From Acridotheres tristis (Eukaryota; Chordata; Aves; Passeriformes; Sturnidae): DNA of 64,000 bases. The notes beneath the pieces were generated by a model that was given only the letters and a program-made list of their open reading frames with translations, was not told where the DNA came from and did not search any database. Made by a program: the position numbers and the translations under genes. Below, in pieces: positions 51,138 through 63,720 of this stretch; position 1 is the first letter of the stretch; each line of letters starts with the position of its first letter. The stretch spans positions 13,835,976 through 13,899,975 of the forward strand of contig CM072889.1 in the NCBI GenBank assembly GCA_037013685.1. Reading direction: 5' to 3'.

Positions 51138-52590
51138 TCCCGCAGAGTCAGAAACCATTGCACTTTGTTTGGTAACTCCTTAGCATGCTGTGTGTCTGCA
51201 GTCCCCACCCGACCTTTCTTGTGTCTCTTATCATTTAAGGAGAAATGTTTGTGAGTTGATTTTTGGTTTTAATTTACGTTTTTATTTTTCAAGGAAGAGC
51301 ACAGAACAATTTGCGATTCACACTAGTGTTAAAGGATTCATTCTGTAGTTATGGGAATGGCTAAAGGTGCAGTGAAACTGTTAACCCTGACATCTTTTTT
51401 CTCCAGAAAAGGGGGAATCATGGAAATTTACTGTACGTAATTTTACTGTCTATTTTATCTACAGTTTTGCTATACAAACCTTTCAGGGTTACTGGTGCAC
51501 TACAGACCCATTCTCTGGAGAGGGAGTTAACCCTCTCCAGAGGGCTTAAACAGAGGTATTAAAAATGAAAATACATGAAAGAGAGCCAGGTGAGTCTGGG
51601 CACTCACAGCTCCCATTAGCTGTCTTTGGAACAAACTCTGCATCTCTCAGGATCTGACCCTGAGACCTCAGAGCAGTGTCCCCATGGCTGTTTTCCCCAG
51701 CACCACCTGAGAGTTGGAGGAGACAGAAAATCCTGAAGTTTCAAGTGTATAATTGAGAAAATAAATCCACACGGTTTGGTTGTTTTTTTTTTTTTTTCAT
51801 TTTCTCAGGTCTAAGTAACATTGCCTTAAATTTATGGATGTGAAATGATAATTATTTTGGCAGTTTATCCCCAAGAAAATGCTTTCTTTTTCCTTCTGAA
51901 CAAAATGTGTAAGTGTTGCCATAGGACTTCCCTAGAAGGGGGGTAATGCTCTGTTTATATTTGGATATATTTGAGGCATCTTCCTTGCACCTGTAAATGG
52001 CATCCCGCTGTTAACAAAGCTGTTGGATTAGCACTGGCCTTTGTTTCCTACTATGCAGGAATTCCATAAAGTGAGTGTGCATTTTATATGATGTCTGTAA
52101 CTTAACTTCATGTGTTTAAAAAAACAAAAAAGGAGAAAAAAAAAAGTAGGAACCTGTCGATTTTAGGTTTACTGCATCACTTCTACATCCTGTTTTTTGT
52201 TCGTTCTGCCTTTTTGAAGAGGTATGATAAATAACTACCTCTTGTTTTTTCCTGTATAGCCTGACTATGAATTCAATTTACAGAGTTGGTGCAGCTGGAG
52301 GTGCAGGACAGTTCTGCTGCCCCAGGGCTCCCTTCCAGGCATTCCCAGCTGAGGTGCACATTTGCTTCAAGGTGGCCACAAGCTGCTGCTTTCCCATGGC
52401 TGTGGTAGCAATCCTCTCTTCTCTGACCCTTTGACTTCAGTAATTTATCCATTCACTGTAATCTTGTCAACACACTACCCATAATACATACCCAACTTTT
52501 GACAACAGTCACAGTTTAGTTAGTACATGAAAGGAAAAAAAAGTTAATCAGTGATAATTTTATGGGTTACGTTTCGATGCATTTGTAATG

Positions 52591-52781
52591 TAACCAGGAC
52601 TGTTTTGAGTACCCTTAGTCAATGAATGAATCTAAGCTTAAATTCAGGAGTGATTTTATAAATGAATGGGATTCATCCTCAGCTGATTATTTTCTGTGCT
52701 GGGCTGCAGCAGAGGACACAGGAATGCCTGGTGTGCAGAGGCAGAGCCCTGATCTTTGTGCTGCAGATGGAGTTAAGAGTA
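52591..52781. repeat. 191-base direct repeat, copy A
   Basis: Starts TAACCAGGACTGTTTTGA and ends GTTAAGAGTA. About nine differences from copy B over the same length, no gaps. Flanks the LTR-like element on its left. The in-frame peptide seen in both copies is incidental. Confidence 0.9.
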
Positions 52782-53423
52782 TGTCCTGGTTTAAGGCAAA
52801 TTTGAGAGAAAACCTCTGAATGGGATCCCTCTAGGAAACAGATTCAAGCAGTCCCTCCCCCAACTGGTTCAGGGAAATATTTCCTTGGAGAGAAGTGGAA
52901 AAAAACCTGTTTATTTAACAGGCAAAGAACTTCCCAGCACAAAAATGAACAATACTGAACAACAAAACCTGTCACTGCTCTGAAGAGATGACAAATTCAG
53001 AAGAGTCCCTTTGGTGGGTTGCAGCCTGGCTCACTCAGGCTGTTCTCAGTGCCTCTGGTGCTGGGAAATGTCACAGCCCACATGGGCCACAGGTGTGAGC
53101 TCCCAGTGCTCCTCTGGGTTTTCAGTCCAGAGCAGGTTTAAACAATTCCAAGGAAAAGAAAAAAAAACACAGTCCAGGGACCTTCTTTGCCTCAGCTAGC
53201 CAGAAACTAACCAAGAGCAAAGGAGAGCTCTGTGCTGCTGTCCACTGCAGACAGCACAGTCTGTGTGAAGGATGCAGGGGAGCAAGTGCAGTCTCTGATA
53301 ACAAATTCTGCACTTCTCTCCCCCTTCACTCTTGGAACCAGTCTTAAATCTGCAGAACTCAATATTCAACACCAACAGAACAGATGATTAGGGATACAAG
53401 CATCATGAAGTCACCCCAAAACA
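52782..53423 (-). mobile_element. LTR-like element between the direct repeats
   Basis: About 642 bases starting TGTCCTGGTTT and ending AAGTCACCCCAAAACA. Its ends match those of the 81-base element at 61,177-61,257, which has clean termini and a target duplication. Antisense AATAAA signals and the TG...CA ends suggest a solo LTR on the minus strand. No simple 5-base duplication is found at its borders. Confidence 0.6.
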
Positions 53424-53475
53424 CCAATGATGGTTCTGTGATCCATATATATGACCTTATGATCCATATATAATA

Positions 53476-53666
53476 TAACCAGGACTGTTTTGAATAGCCT
53501 TAGTCGATGAATGAATCCAAGCTTCAATTCAGGAGTGATTTCATGAATGAATGGGATTCATCCTCAGCTGATTATTTTCTGTGCTGGGCTGCAGCAGAGC
53601 ACACAGGAATGCCTGGTGTGCAGAGGCAGAGCCCTGATCTTTGTGCTGCAGATGGAATTAAGAGTA
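53476..53666. repeat. 191-base direct repeat, copy B
   Basis: Second copy, continuing into unduplicated 3' UTR sequence (ACCTTGGAGAATCAGGG). Weaker similarity to the left of both copies (GATCCATATATAATA against GATGCATTTGTAATG) suggests the duplicated unit was longer. Confidence 0.9.
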
Positions 53667-54070
53667 CCTTGGAGAATCAGGGCCTGAGACCTTTGCCAAA
53701 TAGATAAGACAGCCCTGAGGAGGCACTTTACAGCCCCCACGAAGATTTAGAGAAGGTGCCCTTCTTCTGTAAATTGAATTTTCATGGTTTTTGCACATGA
53801 AAAAGCATTGTAGGTAAAGTTATGATTTGTACTGGTACTGTCAATTTGTGTGGTAATGGCATTAACCCTGTAGCTATGGTGTTTGTGCAGCTGATCTGTG
53901 ATAGCTGATGATCACTATTGGACCTTCTGTTTACACTGACTAAATCCTCTACTGTTGCGTTGTACTGTGAAAGAAGGATTATGGGCCTATAAAAGATTTT
54001 TTTTTTTTTTTTTGGAATTGTGTGTACTGTTTCATTAATTCACACGGAAATAAATCTGTAGCAAAGTGAC

Positions 54071-57000
54071 GACGTTCCAGTTGACCTCCTGAGCCCAGTT
54101 TGTTCATGGCCTTTGGCAGCAGCCGGGGATGCTGGACCCCAAGGACTGGAGGGCAGCTGGGCTGGGGTGCACACTCTGCCTCCAGCCCAGCTCCTGGGAC
54201 ACACCTTCCTGGCAGGAACAGCACTGGTTGCCAAAAGCTCCTCCAGAAGCAGCAAATCCAGCTGGGACAGTGCTGCTCACTCCCAGCCCTGGGGCAGTGA
54301 GTGGACCTGCATGGAGGCATCACCATGGGGTGTTTGCAAAATCAAGGTTCCTGAGCTTTCCCAGGCTTTTATATGCCCCAGGACTGTTGAATTTGGGCTC
54401 CTGGCTGGTGATCCTGCCTTCAGACTCCCACCTGCACCGTTTTTTTTTGGTGCCATGTGCTGAAAAGGCAAGTTGTTCAAATGCTCTACAGTCCTTCAGT
54501 ACAGAGGGCACCTTAGTAACTTCAGGAAGCAGCTTTCATCCCCTGGATGGTAAAACCACATTGTTCCAGCTCTGCCTCACTGCAGAGTAGCCCTGACACC
54601 TATTTACCACATTATCTCCCACCCATAGCAGCAGGCAGCCAAGGGGGTGTCTGTGCTGCTTTCCAAAGGGACTGTGGCCGTTGTGTGGGGTGGTGAATCC
54701 TGGGCTGTCCCAAAACTGAGACTGCAGCTCACAAAAACCGTGAGAGGGGTTTGCCTGGCATCATGCTGCTCGTGGATGGTCTGTGCTACTGGAAGTCACA
54801 GCAATGGGACAGCAGACAAAGGTGTTACATTATTTTCTTGCTGTGAAATGAGGCTAATTCCACTTTACACTCCCACCTCAACATCCTGACAGTCAGAATA
54901 AACACCACTAATCCCACTGGTTACGTGCTGCCCAGCCCAGCTTGGGTTGGACCAGGGCTTGTATCTAAAACAAACAAGGACATCATTTAGCAATTGAGCA
55001 AATGCCTTTTGGCAGCCCTTTGCCTTCCCAAACTCCGAGAAGTGCAGCAGACCCCTTCAAATGTATTGTTTCCTTGAAACAAGGTATGATTCAGGCCCCT
55101 CACCTTTGGTGAGTGGTATCCCCAGCACCCAAAATGTAGCTGGGATGCTCTGGTCTGTACCCACCCTCCCCAGTGCAGGCAGCTGGGCACCCACTGGGAT
55201 GGGCTCTCTGTGCCAGGAGCTGGCATCTCACATCAAACATAATTTGGGTAGGTGCTGTTCAGAGGCACAGGAAGCAGGGACAAGGCACTTCCCTGCATGG
55301 TCAGGTGCACAGAGCTGTCATTTGCTGATTAGTCCCTGTTTTTATTAGTTCTGTTCAGTTTGAGCTGATGAGGGGCAGCTTTCAGTCAGTACCATCTGTC
55401 CACTTTCATGTGGGGATCAGTAAAGTGCTGGGAAATGGGCCAACACTGGGTATCTACAGCCTCAAAAAATTACAGGACTGTTTTTAGAGCAATCCTGTAT
55501 TGCCATGCCCAAAGTCACAGTTCTGCACCCTCGGCTCAGCATCTCCACATCATGCTGGGGTAGCATTTGTATGAGGTAAAATTTGAAAAAAGCAAGGCTT
55601 TGATTCTTTTTCCTTATCTCATCACGGCCTGCAAGGAGCTCTGGTCCTTGCTGGGTCCTCTAGATGGCAATATTGGAAAGGACAGCAATTGTCCATCCCC
55701 ACCGTGTCCCTGTGGGCCATGCAGAGCCCAGCCCAGTGCCAGAGACGCTCCCCATGCCCTGCTGGCTTCACCGCACCTCAATGCCCCATCCAGCTGAGTC
55801 CTTAGCAGCACAAAGGAGAGGAGACTCTGCTGCAGCACCGACTGCTCTGACACCCTGAGCCCCCCCACAGGAGCCACCACCTCCTCAAACACCTGCGAGT
55901 ATGGAGGTGCTCACAGATATCTCCCCTGTGCCCTGTTTTTCCCTTTTAACCCAGCTGCTTATTGGCCATTTTTTTCCCTATTAAGCTTTCAGAATGAGGA
56001 GTTTAAGGCCAGTGTCCACAAGCTGACTGTAGGATGAGTTTTGGTCAGAGATGAGCTGCAACCCTTGCTGGAAGGGTTCAAACCCTTCCCCCAGCTCTGA
56101 GCCCACCGGGGCACCTTCCCCCAGGAGCTGCCTGTGTCCCACAGGTGTGTCTCACATCACCTGGGCACCAGGCCATTCCTAGCACTGGGCTTTGCTGACA
56201 TCTGCAGCCAATTTGTGCTCATCATGCCTGTTCACACAGAGACAGGAGGACTTTCTCTTGTCACAACTCCAAAACAGTGTTTCTCAGCAGATGTGGAGGA
56301 AACTTCTTGGTGAGGGGAAGAGAGGAGGTGGGGGTGGAAGTGCCTCTCAGATGTCAGAGTGCCCTAATATAATCTCACAAGAGTAAATTGCATAAAACTC
56401 TTTTGGCCACATGTGTCTGTGACTGGAGAATAATTGAAAGACAAGTAATATGGAAATGGAGAAATGGTGTCCTTGCTGACAACCCTCACAAAATCTGCCA
56501 AGCCAGTGAGGGAACCCAGGGACTGGGAGTGTTTGTGTGTCCAGAGCAGTAGCAGCACTGCCCAGCACAAACACCGTGTGTTCCCCCTGCTCTGCACCTC
56601 CCCACGCAGCTGGGAGTGATGTGTGTCTCGTTTATCCCAAAGGCATTTGCAGCTCACCTGATGCCTTTGGCCACGTTACTGTCAGAGCTGCTTTGCACCC
56701 TGCTGGCAGGGCCAGCCCTGGGGACAGGCTGGCTCCTGGTGCCCTGCTCCCTGCATGGCACAGCAGCACAGTGGCTCTGATGTCTCTGATGTCCCTGAAA
56801 GCTCCTGGATCACAGAGAAGAAGAAAAGCAAAGTCTCAGGGTGCTGGCTGCTGCAGAAGTGAGGCTGTGACGGGAGAGCTCAAAGCCAGGGAAAGCAGAA
56901 TTCCAGCCTGTCACTGCCCAGTGCTGCTGGAGGTCTGCTCTCAGAGCAGTGTTTGGGGACCAGGGGTCTCTGGAGCATGTTCCTTTAGGACTTGCTGTCC

Positions 57001-59117
57001 TTAAACAGCCCCTCTTGGTGCTTTTCCTATCTCCAGCTCTTACAGTCCCTGCACTTAGAACATGGGTCAGAGGCTACAAATCTCCTAATGAGTGCAGGAG
57101 TCCTGTAAGGTTCAGGATTCTGGGGTAGCAAAGCCTTGAATCTGTTGTCCAATATTTAGACATGTGTATATACAAAAGGATTTGGTCTTTATTAATTGTC
57201 CTTTTGTAGGAAATTCCACCAGCTGTCCTCCTCCCAGGGGTGCCAGGGATGCTCCAGCCCCAAGGAGCCCATATATGGTTGCAATCTCCTAACCCTGCAT
57301 GTTCCACAGTAGTGTGGGTCATGGCTACTTTTAAGGATATGTGTGAACATTGCTCCCTTTCCTGTGTGCATAAGCTCTCAGGAATGTGGAAAAAGATTAA
57401 AAACGTGCATGAATTAAAGCTGCCAGCTCTGTACAGCATGTCAGCCCTTCCACCTGCAGCAGCCAGGGTAGCTGTGCCAGCCTACCCACATGGGTGCTGT
57501 GCTGGGCAGGGCAGGCACTGCAGGGCAAAGGATGCTTGGAGAACAGGAAAACACCAAATGGCTGAGCATGGAAACGCTTGGCAATGTAAACATGCCTGGA
57601 CTGAGACAGCAGCAAAGATTTTTCTCTTGCCCTTCCTCCTCTCAGCACTGGTCTGAACCAAAATTTACCTTTTCTGGGTAGTAACTCCAGAGGCATAACC
57701 TTAAAACTGGCTAAGGACAGCAGGTCTCCACATCCTCACAGCATCCTCATTCTCTGCAGTGCCTTGAAGTATCTCCTCTTCAGCCTTTGATGATGGATGG
57801 CTGAATCTGCTCGTGTGATACTGCTCACTCTTAGAATTCCCAGAGGTACCAGAGGAAAGAGAACAAGAGATGCAACATCGGTTGCTTTTCCCTTTTCTCA
57901 GGTAGTTAATATTAATCACTGGTGCTTTGGATATGTTGTGTGAATTCTCCCAGGTTCTGAAGCTTTTGACATCTGCAATAAGAGAGAATTGGAAATATCT
58001 GTGTATCTCAGTGGCAGATGGCCCAGGTTTAATACAAATTTCTTCCCTTTCTCCATGTACTCTGCCATTAATTTTTAGCTTTGATATAGCCCTGAACATC
58101 CTAAAGCTCTTTAGCTAAATGATGTCTGAGTGGTCTGAGGTCACTTTTTGCATTGGGGTCCATTTCTCAAAGTGCAAAATCGAGGATTTGTCTGAGGGGA
58201 CAGCTCAAGTGACACAGTTCTGCCACTGCACAAGGTATGTCTGGGATACGTTTTCCACCCTGGGACCCCAAGCCTGTGTCTGCTGCTCGCACAAAAATAT
58301 CCAAATTCTTACAAAAGGCAAACAAATTTCCCTTGTGATTTCTTTCCGCTCTGAACGGGCTGGAGCTTTGTTGCTGAGATATTTGCTGTCATAAAATCCC
58401 TCAGTTCAGGTCAGATGCTTAAGAGGACTCAGGGCTATTGTCCTGCTAGAGAGAAGCCAGAGCAGTGGCACTGTGCCATTCCTAAACTCAGCTCCATCAG
58501 AGACTCCAGCTGCACTCAGTGCTCTGATGCCAGGGCTGATAACAGACCGATGGTGCTCGTGACAAGGGGGTCAGGGTTGAGTGAAAGAACTCCCTGGAAA
58601 AAATGGATCATCCTGGCTTTACAGATATTTAGTCTGAGATTCCATAGCTGGCATTTGACCTCAGCAATGCTGGCAAGACTGAATCCAGTGCTCTAGGGAG
58701 GAGAGCCCAGCTGGGCTGCCTGATGGCACTGGAGCAGAATTCTGCAGTGGATGCAGCACCATCAGAGAAGGATGCAGAGGAGCATCCTCTGGGCTCAGGA
58801 CACTGCGTGGAGCTCCTGGTGCCGCTGGAAGTCCTGGAGCAGGACGAGCAGGACAGTTAATACCTGCACTCCGTGCCTCTGATACAGCAGAACGAGTAAA
58901 GCTGAGGCACAGTGTGTAAATATTTATAGCCAGTTACCAGGTTTCAAATTTGGCCAACCCCTCTGTCCCTCCTGGCTCCTGCCACTTGATGTTTGTGGCT
59001 CTGAGTTGCCAAGGACACTGGCAGGGGCAGGATCCTCCCTGCAGGGAGCCAGGGGCTGTGGCTCTGACTGACCCTTCTGCAGCCAGAGCTGCTTCTGGCT
59101 GTGCTGTTATTGTGATT
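54071..59117. other. Intergenic stretch after SLC9A6
   Basis: Five kilobases of moderately GC-rich, CpG-poor sequence with short open frames only, no splice-supported exon and no intact mobile element that I can recognise. The next gene expected from synteny (FHL1) is not in view. Confidence 0.6.
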
Positions 59118-59790
59118 TATTTTTCTTTTTTTTTTTCTTTTTTTTTTGTTAGGGTTGGGATTGAATGTGTAAGAGATGGTACTTTTTGTTTGAACTTAGA
59201 TGTTTATTAATTTTTATTTATGTTATAATATTTATTTATGGTTTTATTTATGTTATATAGCCTCTAATAAACTTAGATGTTTATTAATTTCTATTTATGC
59301 ATTTATGTTATATTTATTTATTTTTATATATGTTGTTTATGTTTTATTTATATGATGTTAATATTATTTATGTTTATTTATACAAAATTCATATAAACTC
59401 ATATATAACTCGTATGTTATAGCGAGTTTTATAGCAATTTTTGTTAGTAAGTTAAAAATAGAGATGTATATTTTTTACAAGACTTTTAAAGGCTAAATGG
59501 TTTAATTAAGAATGGACACAGTATTTTTACTTTTAATTTAATAACTAATTACTTTTAATTTAATAACTAATTTTTTGTGACTTGTAATGTGAGGTTTTTT
59601 ATTTAATTGCAAAATATTATTTGCATTTATGAAGAAGAAAGACAAAACTTTTGTTTTAAAACTTTTATTTTGTTTTTTATATATTGTGATATTTTAAGAC
59701 TTTAAATTCTAAATTTTTTATTATGCGATATTATACACTTTTATTTAAATTACACCCTTGTGATTTGAGTTTTGTTATTTGATTTTGGAA
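59118..59790. repeat. AT-rich island with short tandem units
   Basis: Starts with poly(T) interrupted by C, then some 600 bases of roughly 80-85% A+T. A block AACTTAGATGTTTATTAATTT occurs at about 59,193 and again about 76 bases later, and a 22-base unit ACTTTTAATTTAATAACTAATT is repeated exactly at 59,529-59,550 and 59,551-59,572. Flanks are ordinary GC. It looks like a decayed AT-rich minisatellite; a matrix-attachment role is possible but not shown. Confidence 0.75.
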
Positions 59791-62700
59791 ACCTTCTCTA
59801 CGGCTTTAAGTTAAAAGCAGTGGTTTTTTGGGAGTTAGTGTTTGTTAGCACAGAAAGTTTAAAACTCCCGGTTTCCAGGGTTCCACATCACAGCAGCCCC
59901 CACTGCACCCAGCCAGCAGCTTTGGGAAGGGGGGAACAAGGCACTGACAGTCCCCAAATTGCAGCATTTTTCAGTGCCCAGCTCAGATTTGCATGAGGTG
60001 GGAAAAAGCAGCACCCAGAGCCCTTTTTGTCTTGGGACATTCCTCTGTCACCCCTTATGGCAGGGAGCTGCTCTCAAAAAATGCTGTTTTGATGCTTTTT
60101 CATCAAAATCTAAGCAGCCTGTGCACAATTTTCCTGTTCTTCCTCAGATCCAGAATACCTAATGCAAAATATTTTTCCCTGCTGCTGGTTCAGTTTTTTC
60201 TTCTCTTCCCAACTCTCACTTGATCTGCTGAGGGGAAAAAAAAGTCCCAATCTACTTTTACTGAAGAGATTTATTTCAGTTTGGAAGGTTCTCTGTAGCC
60301 ATGCATATGTCTGAGATGTTTCTCTTGGGTCTCTCAGTTTGACTTCAAATCATCGTTAAATCACTTTTCTTCAGCAGAACTCAGCAAAGAAGTGAGTTCT
60401 GTCATTTTTACTCAAGAGATAATTCCCAGAAAATTTGGTTTAAACCAAAAGCAACACACCCATGCTCCCTTCGTGCCAGCTCCACGAAGCCAGTTGAAAT
60501 CCCATCTGACTGGAAGGAGAACAAAAGTCCAGCACAGACAAATCTCCTTCACAGCTGGGTATCAAGTCTAAAATCTTTTGTTGGAGAAAACTGCCTGACA
60601 GCTATTTACTGCAGCTCCTTCAGCACACTGAGCTCAGGAAATTGCATTCATAATTTCCTCACTGCCAAATGGTTTGTAATTTTCCCATGGCTATTTCTTT
60701 TTTGTTTGTGAAACAAAGCCTCTGGAAATCTTGCACAAATTTACTTTTTGCCTAAGTATGAAGCTAATATGAAGTATACAGTTTAATGGGACACCATTCC
60801 CTTGATTTGTTTGGCACAAAAGAGAATAAAAACCCCAGCCTCGTTTGTGAGGTTTTCCATCAATAGTGTTATCGTTTTAATACAATCTCTTTTTGTAACA
60901 AAAGAAAATTGATCTGATATAGAAATTCAAAATGCTCATCTAGCCAGTGCTGTTGGATAGAAGAAAAAAGCAGAAAAGGTGGAAAGTTGTGACCTGGCTT
61001 TTCCATATCACCACCAGTTCAGGTCTGAGCAGTAAGTATGATTTCCAGTGCCTTTATGTAAAAGAAATAAGACTTTGATTTATGCACAGGCACTTGGGTG
61101 TGGTGAGCTGGGCTGGTGGTCAGTTCCAGCCCTGGGACGGGGTTCATCCACAGCCTTGGACAAGAGGCTGCTTTCTTGTCCTGGTTTATAAACTTTATTT
61201 CTGGGCTAAACAGACGAATGAGGATACAATTCAACATCACAAAGTCACCCCAGGACATTTCTGCACTTTGCTCCTGGTGTAACCCTGGGCACCATATGGA
61301 TTGTTTAGGTTGGTACCTTGGAGCACACCAAATTTAACCCTCTGCAGAGATTCAGATGCCATTAACTATGGCACTAAATATGGTTTTCACTGGCATTAAT
61401 TGTGAGCCACAGAAAATCACTATGCAGGAGCCAGCAGAGCATTTATTAAAACTCCCCAGCTTGAAGTTTTGCATCCAGAGAGGCAAGGATGTGCTGGTGG
61501 CAGGTGCTGGAGGGGGCTGGGGTGTGACTCTGCATCCCATCCCAAGGACTGCAGGATGCTGTGGCAGCAGGGGAGGTTTTTGTGAGTCCATTGCAGTGGT
61601 CCCGTGTCTCCATCTCTGCTCTGGAACCAGAATCTTCTCGGTGGGGTAATTTTGAGTCTGAAATCTTCTCCTCTTCTGGACTGTCTGTTGTTGCAAAGCC
61701 TGCATTTTAAACTTTCACCTATCTTTGCCTTCCTAGGAGGGGAGCAAAAAATGCTGTTGTGTCTCTGTGTGCACACAGCAACCTGAGGCACATTGAGCAA
61801 ATCCCTCCATCGTGGTCATGCTGAGAGGTGAACAAACAAGGGACTGCAGGCTCTGAGCACCACTGCTCCTTCCTGGGGTGTGGCCACAGCATCCCCTGCA
61901 GCCCTGGAGCCAGGCAGGTACTGCCTGAGGGGCTGATGTCGTGACTCAGCCCCAGTCAAGCAAGCAGTTTGTACCACCATGAGGAATTTAATTTTGAGCT
62001 GTAGCAAACACTGAGAGCCCCAGCTCATTCTGTGCCTGCTGTCTCTCGTGTTCACAGAATGATCTAATCCAGTTGTATGTGTTTCTTCATGGTCCTCAGC
62101 TTTCTAATTGATTTGATTTTAGCTGCAGACTCAAGCAAAATTAAATTTGTCATGCTTTAAAAATTTCCTCTGCTATTAAAACATGTATTTTACTTATGTT
62201 AGTCTGTGGGTACCTTGAATGATTTTTTTTCCTAAACTCAAATCTAAAGCTAAAATTAATAAAGAAGCTTAATTTTGGTCTGATGCCTGCAAGCCATCTT
62301 TTCAAATCTGGAACATGGAACTCCTGGTGAGTGTCACCAAGGAAAAAGACCAACATTAGGGTATAAAGTTAAAGATATACATGTGTCTATAATATGTATA
62401 ATCAAAATTCCTTGGCTCTGTTTGAAGGAAAACCTTGTATTGATATTTCTTTACCTTATTGCTATTAGAAACCTTGGTTAAATCTCTCTCAATAGGTATC
62501 CACCCAGGACTTGATAACTGATAAGGACCAAGAACCAAACTTCTTCTCAAATTTTATCTGTTTGGCTTATGCAAATACTCAAATATTTGATGGATTCCTG
62601 TTATTGTTTAATGTCTGGCCAAGGTGTTTTCTGGAAGGGCCAAAGTCTGGAAACACTTAAGCAAACTGTGCCCCAGCAGTTGTAGAAGTCAATGGAAATT

Positions 62701-63720
62701 TACTTGACTTCAGCAGAGGGTGGCTGAAAAGTTCTAGAGGCAGCAGCAGTCGTGCAGGAGCAAAGCTGGTTTTTTGGCCAGGCTATTGCCCACGCTCAGT
62801 TTGTGGCCCTGCTCAGGGTTGGGCAGGGCTGGCACAGACCGTGAAGGGTGTGTGGGGATGCAGGGGCAGAGCTGTGCACTCACACGGCTGCCCTGTGCAG
62901 GGATGTGGGGCAATGCCCGTGGCCACAAGCTGCCTGCTGCTCCCACATCCCTGCAGGAAAAACACCAGGACCCAGCACATAAATGTGGATGGAAATGCTG
63001 AAGTTCAAATGACCAGAGAGCAGAAAACCTCAAGCCCTGCCCTTGGCAGAAAACCTGGTTTGTTTGAATAGCCCCTTGCAGGCTGCACATAAATAGCTGT
63101 GACTGCTGCCAACATACATTGAAAACTTAAATTGTTGCTGGAAAGACAGTTGGAAGCCTTAGTTTCTCTTGCCTTTTCCAAATGTAGCCTTGCTGCAGTC
63201 AACAGATGGGTCCATTCCTGCGGGGCTCTGGTGCATCAGCTTTTATAAATGGGAGTCACCTTTGTAATTTTCCATGCACAGAAGGAGCAACTTGTTCTGG
63301 GAGAAGCATTTTGGACTCTGCCAGAGGACGCCAAGAGGGCTGACACGGCTGCTCCTCTTAATCTGATAGCTGAGCCATCCCTGCAGCTGCTTTTTAAAGG
63401 TGGGAACAATCTTTAGCTAGATCCCTTCTCCATGTGCAGATTCTGGTGTCACTCAGGAAAATCTGAGTAGCAGTGATGTCACAAATAACACAGCCACCGT
63501 AATTACTCATGGGCTTATTCACCAGCAGGCTCCCAGCAGGTGATTGTCCATCTTTTGGAAATCTCCTTTGATCTGTTGATCCAGGTTTGCTGATGATATA
63601 TTAAGGCCATGCTACAGAAATATTTTGACACTAAACTGGGGAAAGCTGAGTAGTCTTGTGCATGTCACCTAATACAATCATAATCCTTTTTTTGTAGCTT
63701 GCTGTTTTGCCCACTAAATT
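59791..63720. other. Intergenic stretch with one miniature element
   Basis: No gene recognised. Contains the 81-base element at 61,177-61,257. Other open frames are short, without splice signals or family resemblance. Confidence 0.55.
61177..61257 (-). mobile_element. 81-base miniature LTR-like element with 5-base target duplication
   Basis: Begins TGTCCTGG and ends CCAGGACA, a perfect 8-base inverted terminus, flanked by TTTCT at 61,172-61,176 and 61,258-61,262. On the minus strand it has AATAAA near TATAAA. It shares both ends with the 642-base element at 52,782, so it is best read as an internally deleted LTR; a TIR-type miniature transposon is the alternative. Confidence 0.75.

Larger units (their letters stand above)
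50137..54070 (+). other. SLC9A6: SLC9A6 3' UTR with two candidate poly(A) sites
   Basis: After the TAA at 50,134-50,136 there are two candidate ends: AATAAA at 51,760-51,765 followed by a T-rich tract, and AATAAA at 54,049-54,054. The distal signal would give a tail of about 3.9 kb, interrupted by an LTR and its flanking 191-base duplicates (52.6-53.7 kb). A (GTCC)n run lies at 51,116-51,137. Which signal is used is not determinable here. Confidence 0.6.

Noticed and set aside
52622..53707. Two similar peptides (about 65 codons) suggesting a duplicated small gene
   Set aside because: The similarity is explained by the 191-base DNA duplication. Both lie in the SLC9A6 3' UTR and the frames end at different places after the duplicate.
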